A stretch of 64,000 bases of DNA from Conchocele bisecta (Eukaryota > Mollusca > Bivalvia > Lucinida > Thyasiridae), in NCBI GenBank assembly GCA_029237695.1, contig CM055269.1, positions 33,899,175 through 33,963,174 of the forward strand. The letters are read 5' to 3'. Under the pieces are notes generated by a model that was given only the letters and a program-made list of their open reading frames with translations, did no database searches and was not told the origin of the DNA. Below are positions 56,067 through 64,000 of this stretch, piece after piece. Made by a program: the position numbers and the translations under genes. How positions within the stretch are numbered: position 1 is the first letter of the stretch; each line of letters begins with the position of its first letter.

Positions 56067-56895
56067 AGTCATTACTTACCCATGCATTACGTTTATCATC
56101 ATCAATTGATTTAGATCGTGATTGCCTTCCAAAAAGCCTTATACAATTTGCAAATACGCTGGATGAAAACAAGCACATTTTGTCATGTCGAGTCTCGTTT
56201 GTCTCTCACCCATCCATCATCGCAATAACTCCATGACGTATCAGCCGGCAGATTGCATCTTCAATAATGTTCATTTCACGCAGGTAATAAATCATACCCG
56301 CAACTGCGCATTTTCAAATTTCACCCACAGTATACATAATTTTTATATGTAAATAGGGTACGTAATATTTCACGGAAACGTGACATACTATTATACTTTT
56401 AAAAGTGTTTACAAATTACTAGCATTTTGAATTTGATTAATCACATGTTTATACAGTATATACATGGTTAATTAGAGTCGATTTGCATCAGAGATATTAA
56501 AAGTACATTGTAATACAGCACATGCGAAAAGTTCATTCCGGCTGTTAATAAACATACTACATGTATATATAATTATATATTAAGTCGCGTTCAGTGTTAT
56601 ATGTAATCTGCAACTCAGTAAACAAAAAACACATTCCAGTGATGATATAACCATCTCTGACACATTGCATTTTTTTTAAATACCGGGCGAATGCGGTGCC
56701 ATCTTGGAACGGCCAATAGACACCGGTAAATAATGACTTTCAGACCATGAAATCGTTATTTATTGACATGCTGAGCAATATTAGTACGTTTTCGTCAATC
56801 GGTGACCAGAAAACTGATGGTTTTATAATCAAGTAAAGTTCAGACAGGATTTCGAAGAAAATGTATGAGTTCGGCTCCGGTATACCTCCCTTACC
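56067..56895. other. No feature recognised
   Basis: AT-rich. Short frames without motif. Confidence 0.35.
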
Positions 56896-57130
56896 GCATA
56901 GTTGTGTTTCGCCAATTGCGATTTTCAGAATTAGCAATGTTTTACTTCAATAACGTCCAAAGTTGACATAAAATTCAGAGCTCATGCGGAATTTAATTCC
57001 GCATGAGCTCTGAATTTGATGTCAACTTTCGACGTTATTGAAGAAAAATATTGCTAATTCTGAAAATCTAATTCTGACTGTTTTGAAAATCCCCGACACT
57101 GTTTACGGAATGTATGATTATCGGCTAAAG
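56895..57130. repeat. Family Q-type palindrome
   Basis: aaattcagagctcatgcgga and tccgcatgagctctgaattt; outer attttcagaattagcaatgt and its partner. Flanked by ctcccttaccgcatagt-type arms as at 41040. Confidence 0.88.
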
Positions 57131-57390
57131 ACGGTGATGGTATAAAGGAGGAGATTTCAGAGCCGGGTTCATATGCCAAGTTTACCCCCTTGTTTTGGTT
57201 TTCGCCTGTTTCAATTATTCATATGCATGTCTTTGTTGTTTGACACGCTGGCTGGACAATGCATGTTTTGACACATTGATGACAACTGGTAATGGAGAAA
57301 GTGGTCATTATTTCGGCCACTCACCATATATACAACCTTGTCACAAACTTGGTCAGTTCCACGAATGCAGAGAGATAACCCCTTTCATCT

Positions 57391-57420
57391 GTAGCCGATT
57401 TCACCTAAGTGCACACACGG
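57391..57420 (+). repeat. Possible family G end fragment
   Basis: ctgtagccgatttcacctaa. Only this end word is left. Confidence 0.45.
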
Positions 57421-57431
57421 GTGTACTATTT

Positions 57432-57592
57432 AGTTTAACCCTTACTACGCGGAATTAAATGCTGTCGTCTGCTGGAAAGTTTTTATTTTCAATATTTCTC
57501 GACAAAAATCTGACTGGAGACGATTCTCATGTGCTGTCAAAACCTTTTTTTTTGTTAAGAAATTTCCGTCAACAGCGTAGGAAGGGTTAAGG
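57432..57592. repeat. Family R element, compact copy
   Basis: tttaacccttactacgcgga at the left and gcgtaggaagggttaa at the right are inverted ends. Inside: ctgtcgtctgctggaaagtt and ctgtcaaaac. Confidence 0.75.
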
Positions 57593-57830
57593 GAGTACGT
57601 TTCAATGTATGCATACATTAATTAATATTGTTTTTTCTAAATTGTTGCTAATTTTATACATACAGTATGTGAATTCTGCATAATTTTAATCGTCAAACAT
57701 ATTAGGCGTTTGTTTTTATTATGAAATAACACATTTCAGTAGACATAAATAATTACTCTATTATGTACATGTAAGTGCATTTAGTACTTTTGATGAACTC
57801 GTCTGCTAGCTGAAAGGGGCTGCACACTGA
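57593..57830. other. No feature recognised
   Basis: AT-rich, faintly like a family G arm (gtattacatttcag, ataattactc), too weak to call. Confidence 0.3.
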
Positions 57831-57835
57831 TCAGT

Positions 57836-57940
57836 ACAGTGGGGTCAGCGTGTAAGTGCACACACGAACGAACACGACAGGTTGGAACCAACCTGTCGTG
57901 TTCGTTCGTGTGTGCACTTATACGCTGACCCCACTGTAGC
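57836..57940. repeat. Palindrome with about 50-base arms, CAGTGGGGTCAGC ends
   Basis: cagtggggtcagcgtgtaag to cttatacgctgaccccactg; centre caggttggaaccaacctg. Flanked by TA on both sides, as Tc1/mariner-type insertions are. Single copy here. Confidence 0.93.
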
Positions 57941-58400
57941 TATGCATGTTACATGTCAATGACATAACACTCAAAGGCTGCATGTAAAAGCCGCGGAAAC
58001 GGGAGATATGGCTACATTTACGAATTTCTCACTTTTTTTTGTTGCGGAATTTCATACTAAATATGGGTCTTTGGATGAGTGTACACTCTGTCGAGTGCTC
58101 TCATGATGGTTGTCACTTTATTGGGAAAATAGATGCGTTTGATAAATCAGCATTTGTTTTTGCACATGTTTAGCTGAAAGCAGTAGTAGTAGTAATTCTG
58201 TATTCCTCCATAAGGAGAGTTATTTGGTGTAAACATATTTCAGTATATCATACATTTACAGGTAGTATAACAGCATGTTAACGAAACATTGCTTATAGAG
58301 TTACCCTTGTTTCCTTTACTTCATATGGTGAGACATGCATTGAATAACGTATGGAATGCAACTAAAACGAATAAAACATGCGTGCTGACGTTTGCGGAAC
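57941..58400. other. No feature recognised
   Basis: No coding motif or repeat match. Confidence 0.35.
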
Positions 58401-58401
58401 T

Positions 58402-58646
58402 GGGGCCCGTTTCACTAAACTTCGTACGACTCAAAAGTTCTTAAATGCAAATTTAGGATTGTCTTGAAATTTCAACTGATGGATTCACATTCATTGAGCA
58501 TACATGTATATAGGCTGCATATGCTCAATACATGTAAATCCAATAATTGTTTACAAGAAAACATTGTTAATGTGAAATGTACAGACTATCATACTGTTGC
58601 ACTTACGAACATTTTAGTCGTACGAAGTTTAGTGAAACGGCCGCCT
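58402..58646 (+). repeat. Family A palindrome, copy A20
   Basis: ggggcccgtttcactaaact to gtgaaacggccgcctgg. Short arm left. The core is altered (catacatgtatataggctgc). Confidence 0.9.
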
Positions 58647-59600
58647 GGACCTTCAACGTTTATTTTTCGGAGGGCAGGGTTTGTGGTTTACATGTATCTA
58701 TGACGTGTGACGTAATCGACGTACTCTATGTTCACGTGTATCGAAATATTACAGCATGATAGAAGCATATCAAGTACCTTTCAAAACTGTTATGGTGTGT
58801 CGAAATATATTTAAAAATGTGTTTGAATTTGTTATCACGTACAATGTGCCGCACTTAAACACTCAGTTTATATCGTATATGAAGGTGCTGATGCGACGCC
58901 TCATCTGGCTCTACCCTCATTCGTATGTGCACCCTGTACGATTAGTTGTACAGGGGTCACGTGAACTCACAATCAATTACCCATCAATAGGTTTTCTAAT
59001 ACGTCTCCGCCATTGGCGTTATTGATATAGCGGGGTAACGCTGTGGTCAGCGCTCATCGTGCATAAAGTAAGAATTTTCAAGTAGATTTTTGACATCTCT
59101 CGCTGATCCATATAGCATATCTAGATGAGCCGCCAGTTGTAAGAAAACCGGGCTTCTCAATGCTGAGTACCATTCGCAACCAATTGCGGAGTTTTGTCAC
59201 GGTGAACGCATTCGACTTTTAAAATTATAATCTCGTCAGATATATAGCATAGCTTCTATTTCGTTTCGTGAAAATAAACCAGTCACAAATACACGCGGTT
59301 GAAACGAAACGCGCTTTATGTAACGGCGGAAAAATCATTAGTTCACCAGCGTTTCTGCAATCGGCATCTTTAACTGCTTTTGTAGATGGTCAGAGATGGT
59401 CAGATTCGCGCAAACAGCTGCAGGTCCCGGTCACGGAGCGGTCAGATGCAATGGTCAGACGCCGGCCCCTTAGTGATTATTAATTTTCATATTTTTTACC
59501 CGCTTGGGGGAAACTGGGGTTATTACCGCGTGGGGTCACGTGGGGTGCAGTGTCAAGGTGTTCTGTTGTAGCCAGATTGGCGGGAATTGCAACATGCGCG
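58647..59600. other. No gene recognised
   Basis: An 89-codon frame at 58756 and a 71-codon frame at 59268 are open but have no known motif. Confidence 0.3.
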
Positions 59601-59614
59601 ATATTACCCATTTT

Positions 59615-59692
59615 GCAACCAGTGTAGCCCCTGTTCAGACTGCACGGACGTGCAGTCTGAACAGGGGCTACGCTGTTTGCATGTCAATATCA
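59615..59692. repeat. Family N internal dyad, perfect
   Basis: accagtgtagcccctgttca, gactgcacggacgtgcagtc and the right arm to ctacgctgtttgc. Confidence 0.85.
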
Positions 59693-60230
59693 TAACAATC
59701 ACCGGTTGCACAACCACGTATATACAGTGGTTGGTGTATAGTATGAGAAGTGGCTGTGGTGTTTCAAATGTCCAAGTGGTAGGGTGTTGTATCGGACCTC
59801 CCGGTTATTACGGGGCAACCATGGTTCATGAGAACGGACTGACTGCACGTCCAGGTGAGCTGGATCAGAATCAGAATCACACAGACGCTTACAACTGGGG
59901 CGTTATTAATTCGTCATAATTTGTTGGAAAATATAGTTCTTTCTCAAATGATCCAGATATTTACTTTCTGCGAGACGCAAATAAAATACATGTACATTGT
60001 TTAAATATTATATATTGCCGGATTTATAGTTAACTGAACAGTCCAAAAAATCGCTGTTTGTAACTTGGTATGCATTTAGCGATCGATAACCACAAAACAT
60101 TTGTTGTGCATCATGGCTGAAAATTCGTTCCGAGTTTCCCCCACCTTACCATCTTAATCAAGATACATTTCACATACCAAACACACTTTAATAATATCTC
60201 TATTTAAAGAAACAGTACTAATATATTTAT
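59693..60230. other. No gene recognised
   Basis: The open frame to 59919 includes VVGCCIGPPGYYGA. The word tccaagtggtagggtg and cctcccggttattacgggg look faintly like a tRNA-type SINE head, but box B is missing. Confidence 0.3.
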
Positions 60231-60233
60231 ACA

Positions 60234-60495
60234 GTGGAACCTCTCTAAACCGGACACACCGGTAGACGTTCCGCTGTAAATCAGACATGATGCATGTATG
60301 TCTGTAATTTGCGAGCTTGAACAGGCAGTATCATCAGAGGTAGATGACGATGGCACACAAACTTGGAAAAGTTGCGGGAATACTGGACGAAGGCGGGAAG
60401 GCCTCGTCCAGTATTTCCGCGACTTTTCCAAGTTCATAACATTAAGTATACAAAGGCTGCGACCGTGTCCGGTTTAGAGAAGTTCTCCTGTAATT
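60234..60495. repeat. Family D element D10, interrupted by L3
   Basis: tacagtggaacctctctaaa to gtttagagaagttctcctgta. The L3 palindrome lies at 60358-60437. Confidence 0.85.
60358..60437. repeat. Family L fragment L3, inside D10
   Basis: aacttggaaaagttgcggga to cgcgacttttccaagtt; centre gaaggcgggaaggcctcg. Outer arms of L absent. Confidence 0.88.
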
Positions 60496-60522
60496 AATTT
60501 TAATATATGTGAATAAATACCC

Positions 60523-60768
60523 GGGGGCCGTTTCACTAAACTTAATAAGACTAAAATGTTCGTACGTGCAGAAATATGATAGATTGTAAATTGCACATTA
60601 ACAATGTTTTCTTGTAAACAATTATTGGATTTACATTTATTGAGAATAGGCTGCATATGCAGCCTATGCTCAATTAATGTAAATCCATCAATTGAAATTT
60701 CCAGACTATCCTAAATTCGCACTTACGAACATTTTAGTCGTACGAAGTTTAGTGAAACGGGCCCCTGG
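60523..60768 (-). repeat. Family A palindrome, copy A21
   Basis: gggggccgtttcactaaact to gtgaaacgggcccctgg. Long arm left, short arm right. Confidence 0.92.
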
Positions 60769-60805
60769 TATGCATGCATGATATACCTCATTTAAAATAA
60801 GTACA

Positions 60806-61053
60806 ATGTAACCTCTCTAAACCGGACACCCTGGGAGGTCCCCATGGTGTCCGGTTTAGAGAGGCTCGACCTCCCAGGATGTCCGGTTTAGAGAGACTCC
60901 ACTGTAAATCAGGCATATGGGCACCGCGAAACAGCTCCATGTGGTTTGCGATCAAGGACAGACGTTATCAACGGTGAGAGATGACAATAAGCACATACAA
61001 TTAAGCAGACATCGATGACATGGGTGTCCGGTTTAGGGAAGTTCTACTGTACT
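60806..61053. repeat. Family D element D11 with an extra terminal copy
   Basis: acaatgtaacctctctaaac, two right ends in a row (60850, 60880), then the internal D part and gtttagggaagttctactgta. Confidence 0.82.
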
Positions 61054-61061
61054 CATACAGT

Positions 61062-61375
61062 ACCCAGTGGGTGGTTGGTCGGGCTAATGCGACGGCGTAA
61101 ATTAACGGTAGGGATTCCTCCTGATAGGAAACACGATATGCCTGGTTTGGCCCTGTACGATTTTATATTTGGCTCTTTTGTTACATGGGAGTTGAATTGG
61201 GTTATTGCCTATTATAAAAGTAGTACGATTATTACTGATCCTACTGCTTCTGGGAGGGGGTCAAGGGATTCTGGTGTGGCGAGGAAATGGCATCAGATCA
61301 GGATTATTCTGATTTCAGGGATGAATATATAGTTTTTTTATTGTAAATATTCGGTTCTGATTTTGGAATCCACCC
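61062..61375 (+). repeat. Family P copy P3, continuous
   Basis: gtgggtggttggtcgggcta to attcggttctgattttggaa. It shows that the parts at 409 and 816 belong to one repeat. Confidence 0.75.
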
Positions 61376-61684
61376 CCACCACCACGCCATTTGTACATGT
61401 ACTTGAACATGTATATAATACGGTACCCATCCACCAGTTGCCAGGGAGTCGCTATGATGCTACATATGTGGGTATGTTTATGCACGTATGTAGGTGGTGT
61501 GTTCACATGACCAACTTCGCTACTGTATGCAAAGTTGCTTATATTAAGCAGATAAATATTCATGTCGCAAATATGTACATATGAACGGGCAATAAATGGA
61601 CACCGGCTGGGAAAATGTACAGTACGACGTGTGCCACGCATGAGCAGCGTAGCCCCAACTATATGGAACGCCAACCCTACATAA

Positions 61685-61755
61685 ACTCAAATAATTAATG
61701 CTAGCTCTAAATTTAATGCTAGCTCTAGCAATACTTATTTGAGTTTATGTTGATT
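61685..61755. repeat. Short inverted repeat with direct copies inside
   Basis: taaactcaaataattaatgc and tatttgagttta at the ends; aatgctagctct twice inside. Confidence 0.75.
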
Positions 61756-61861
61756 TTTGCGTTACATACAGATCAGCCTGCACGTTAGGGCATGCGCAGT
61801 CTACCAGACAGCGCGGATGTGAATGGGGGTCTGGGGATCTGAGAATATACTCTGGTCGCCA

Positions 61862-62233
61862 TATGCATTCCACAGGCACTTTGTGGTATGAATCAGAAAA
61901 GTCTTTTTAAATCATACCCAATTTTATTCCGATATTAAATATCTAAGACACTCGCCATCTTTTCAACCAACGGAAGTGGATTATTTACCTTGGGCCCCGG
62001 CTCGCTAATTCAGTAATTGTAACGCGTACGAAGGCCGGGACCGGCAGGGTCCCGGCCTTCGCGCGCGTTACAATTACTGAATTGGAGAGCCGGACCCAAG
62101 GAACACTAGTACCACTTCCGTTGCTTGAAAAGATGGCGAGTGTCCTACCTTCTAGATATCTAAAATCGGAGTAAAATTGGGTATCATTTAAAGAGAATTT
62201 TGCTGTTAATACCACAGTGCCTGTGATGCATTC
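61862..62233. repeat. Palindrome of about 370 bp, GC-rich centre
   Basis: gcattccacaggcactttgt to cagtgcctgtgatgcattcc. Inner arms gccatcttttcaaccaacgg, taattcagtaattgtaacgc and tacgaaggccgggac meet their partners around cggca. Small differences between the arms. Confidence 0.92.
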
Positions 62234-62239
62234 CGTCAA

Positions 62240-62555
62240 TGCAAGATTGGCCGTGCCCCTGAATAACAGTTCCAATCCAGCTTTGGTTGTATGTGCACAT
62301 TTTTATTTAGATTATATTTAAGGGTCAGAATTGGCTCGAAGACTTTCTAAACCCGGGCATTGGAACCCAAAATGTGTCAGGCTAATGGCCGTTTGCGCGT
62401 TTGTTTCCGAATTTACTCATTATGTGCGATACAGTCGAAATGTGTGCATTTAGTGAAGGAGGCGATGAGGCGGTTAATTTAACCTAGCTAGTTCATTCTC
62501 CTATCGCATTTGTAAGAGCACACTTACATAAAATCGTTTTAATTTGATCAGAACA
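62240..62555. other. No feature recognised
   Basis: No coding motif or repeat match. Confidence 0.35.
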
Positions 62556-62622
62556 TACACCACTGGCCAGAAATGAGACAAGTCATGTATGTGATTTTGT
62601 ACGTAATAAGATGTGTGGTTCG

Positions 62623-62983
62623 TACGGAGCCCCGCAGGGGACATGGATTATTTTCATTAATTCGTTCGCACTTTAATAACAATTCGTTCCCTCGAATTAG
62701 CAATTCGTTCCCACGATATAACAATTCGTTCGCACTTTAATAACAAATCGTTCCCTCGAATTAACAATTCGCTCCCACGAAATGACAATTCGTTCCCTCA
62801 ATTTAACAATTCGTTCCGGCCTCGAATTAACAATTCGTTCCCTCCATTTAACAATTGTTATTTCGTGGGAACGAATTGTTAATTCGTGGGAACGAATTGT
62901 TAAATTGAGGGAAATAATTGTTATTTCGTGTGAACGAAGTAATTAAAAAAAAAAAAATTCTACGTCCCCTGCGGGGCTCCGTA
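62623..62983. mobile_element. Family B element B10, longest copy
   Basis: 361 bp from tacggagccccgcagggga to ctgcggggctccgta. No matching 6-base flanks seen. Left modules include an unusual GCACTTTAATAAC type twice. Right, from the outside: ACGAAATAAC, TCAATTTAAC, ACGAATTAAC, ACGAAATAAC. Confidence 0.93.
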
Positions 62984-63321
62984 ATAGCAAGTACTACACG
63001 TACTAGTTTAAGCAAAATACCATTAAATATCGCACCCTCTTACATACCAATGGCATTGTCCTCACAGCTGTACGTAGCCATTTCGGATTATGAAATTCAG
63101 AGACATAGGCAATGTTAAGGTCTATCGTTTATGTATAGTGGATCGTTAGGGACATATATGTTCATAGTCTACATCGCGTAGAAACGAAAATTAGGAACCT
63201 TTTTTTAGTCTATAAGCGGCATGGAAACGAAATGATGAAATGTAAGTTTCTTAGACTAGAAATGAAGGAAGCAAAGGAACGAAATTTAAGGTTATTAATT
63301 GTCAACTCTACGCATAGTAGA

Positions 63322-63395
63322 TACAGTGGAACCCCTCTGAACCGGACACTCGGGAAACATATGGATGTTTAACTTAGATGTGTTTCGCTGTTATA
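63322..63395. repeat. Family D left-end fragment
   Basis: tacagtggaacccctctgaa and ccggacactcggg. The expected right end is not found here. Confidence 0.65.
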
Positions 63396-63469
63396 TATCT
63401 CTGATTACAATGACTTCTCATTATTGAAAAACATTAGAATGTGTCATGAAGCGATAACATGTCTGATTT

Positions 63470-63533
63470 ACAGTGGAACATCTCCAAACCGGACACCCTC
63501 CCAGGGTGTCCGGTTTAGAGAGGTTCTACCGAC
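63470..63533. repeat. Family D short palindrome D13
   Basis: acagtggaacatctccaaac and gtttagagaggttct around caccctcccagggtg. Confidence 0.82.
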
Positions 63534-64000
63534 ATACGGAATGAACATTAAGATACGGGGCGAAAGAAAAAAGAGACGAAACATCCATAATAATAAGTAT
63601 TGTCTGTTTCGTGGAATGCTGCCCAAGATTTATTGCCATAAAAACACGACCAACTGATTTTTTTTTCATAAAGCTATCCGTAACAGTCATTTAGAAATGA
63701 GCCTCCTTTTTATTTCACGAACATCCGTCAAATAATTACGCTATTTCAAAAAGATGGCTCATCCCTAAATTGTGCTGAAGAATGATTTTATGGTAAAACA
63801 ATGGAGTTTTAGGTTGTTTAAATAGGTTTAAAAGTTGGGCAGGTCTACTTGAAACAGACAGTATATAGCTAGTTTACCATTTGTATGCGATATCCAACCA
63901 GCTGTGACAAGTTTCTCAATGGAGGTCATGATGCCGCAACCTGTTACGCACGTTGGATAAGTTACAGCATGAATAATTCAACACCCATAATTATGGGAAG
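63534..64000. other. No feature recognised
   Basis: AT-rich right edge of the window. No coding motif or repeat match. Confidence 0.35.

Noticed and set aside
59740..59830. tRNA gene or SINE head
   Set aside because: A box A-like word is present, but there is no GGTTCGA box B at the right distance and no cloverleaf.
1..64000. All palindromes as assembly foldbacks
   Set aside because: The arms differ by substitutions and gaps, families recur with fixed ends, and several copies carry target duplications or split other repeats. A few spacer-free perfect ones (713, 12762) remain open to this.
1..64000. Autonomous transposase or reverse transcriptase gene
   Set aside because: No open frame in either strand shows a DDE/D, RT or integrase motif; the elements here all look non-autonomous.

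Overview
This is a window of animal nuclear DNA with almost no coding sequence. It is AT-rich, has spliced coding sequence only at its left edge, and carries dense short palindromic transposons, minisatellites and a tRNA-type SINE. The one recognisable gene is the 3' end of a zinc transporter of the SLC30A6 (ZnT6) type. The style of the repeats (palindromic MITEs, arrays rich in 'aaggtcaaggtcac', SINE tails of caaacaaac type) suggests a mollusc, most likely a bivalve. That is an inference from repeat style; the species cannot be read from the sequence.

Layout. At 144-2811 are the last two coding exons of the ZnT6-like gene on the + strand, split by a 2.1 kb intron full of repeats. Just after its stop codon lies a diverged second copy of the last 26 codons. 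From about 3 kb to 64 kb I found no gene I can name. One possible first exon (20178) and one short open frame (38715) are listed at low confidence. The rest is a patchwork of repeat families, lettered here for reference: A (about 235 bp palindrome, 21 copies), B (TACGGAGCC-ended element built from 21-bp modules, 10 copies), C (two-hairpin element with TTATCCCGTCAACAC ends), D (CAGTGGAACCTCTC ends, pogo/Tigger-like), F (dispersed repeat), G (CAGTAGCC-ended palindrome), K (about 400 bp palindrome with CACGTG near its ends), L (palindrome around a GGCCTTTTTGTGG arm), M (GTACATGCCCACTC ends), N (GGCTGTGACTGGAGAAATG ends), P (SINE-like), Q (GCGGAATT-centred palindrome), R (AACCCTTA ends), S (hairpin inside C) and V (CAGTAAACACTCG ends). 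Two large minisatellites also stand out: 158-bp units inside an M copy (5.4-6.25 kb) and a 21-bp array of about 1.45 kb (27.8-29.3 kb) inside a 4 kb element with degraded inverted ends.

History that can be read directly. Elements sit inside one another, which gives an order of insertion: B in A (15.2 kb, 6-bp target duplication CGTTTC), A, D and G in N, K in R, C and G in F, M in V, L in D, and the 158-bp array in M. Family B copies at 15252, 25247 and 32935 keep perfect 6-bp target duplications, so B moved recently. The strongest candidate for something undescribed is family B: inverted arms of 21-bp modules with five alternating sequence types, a fixed outer pair and a variable interior. 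Next are a palindrome of more than 1.1 kb at 42617-43742, and the consistent one-arm asymmetry of family A.
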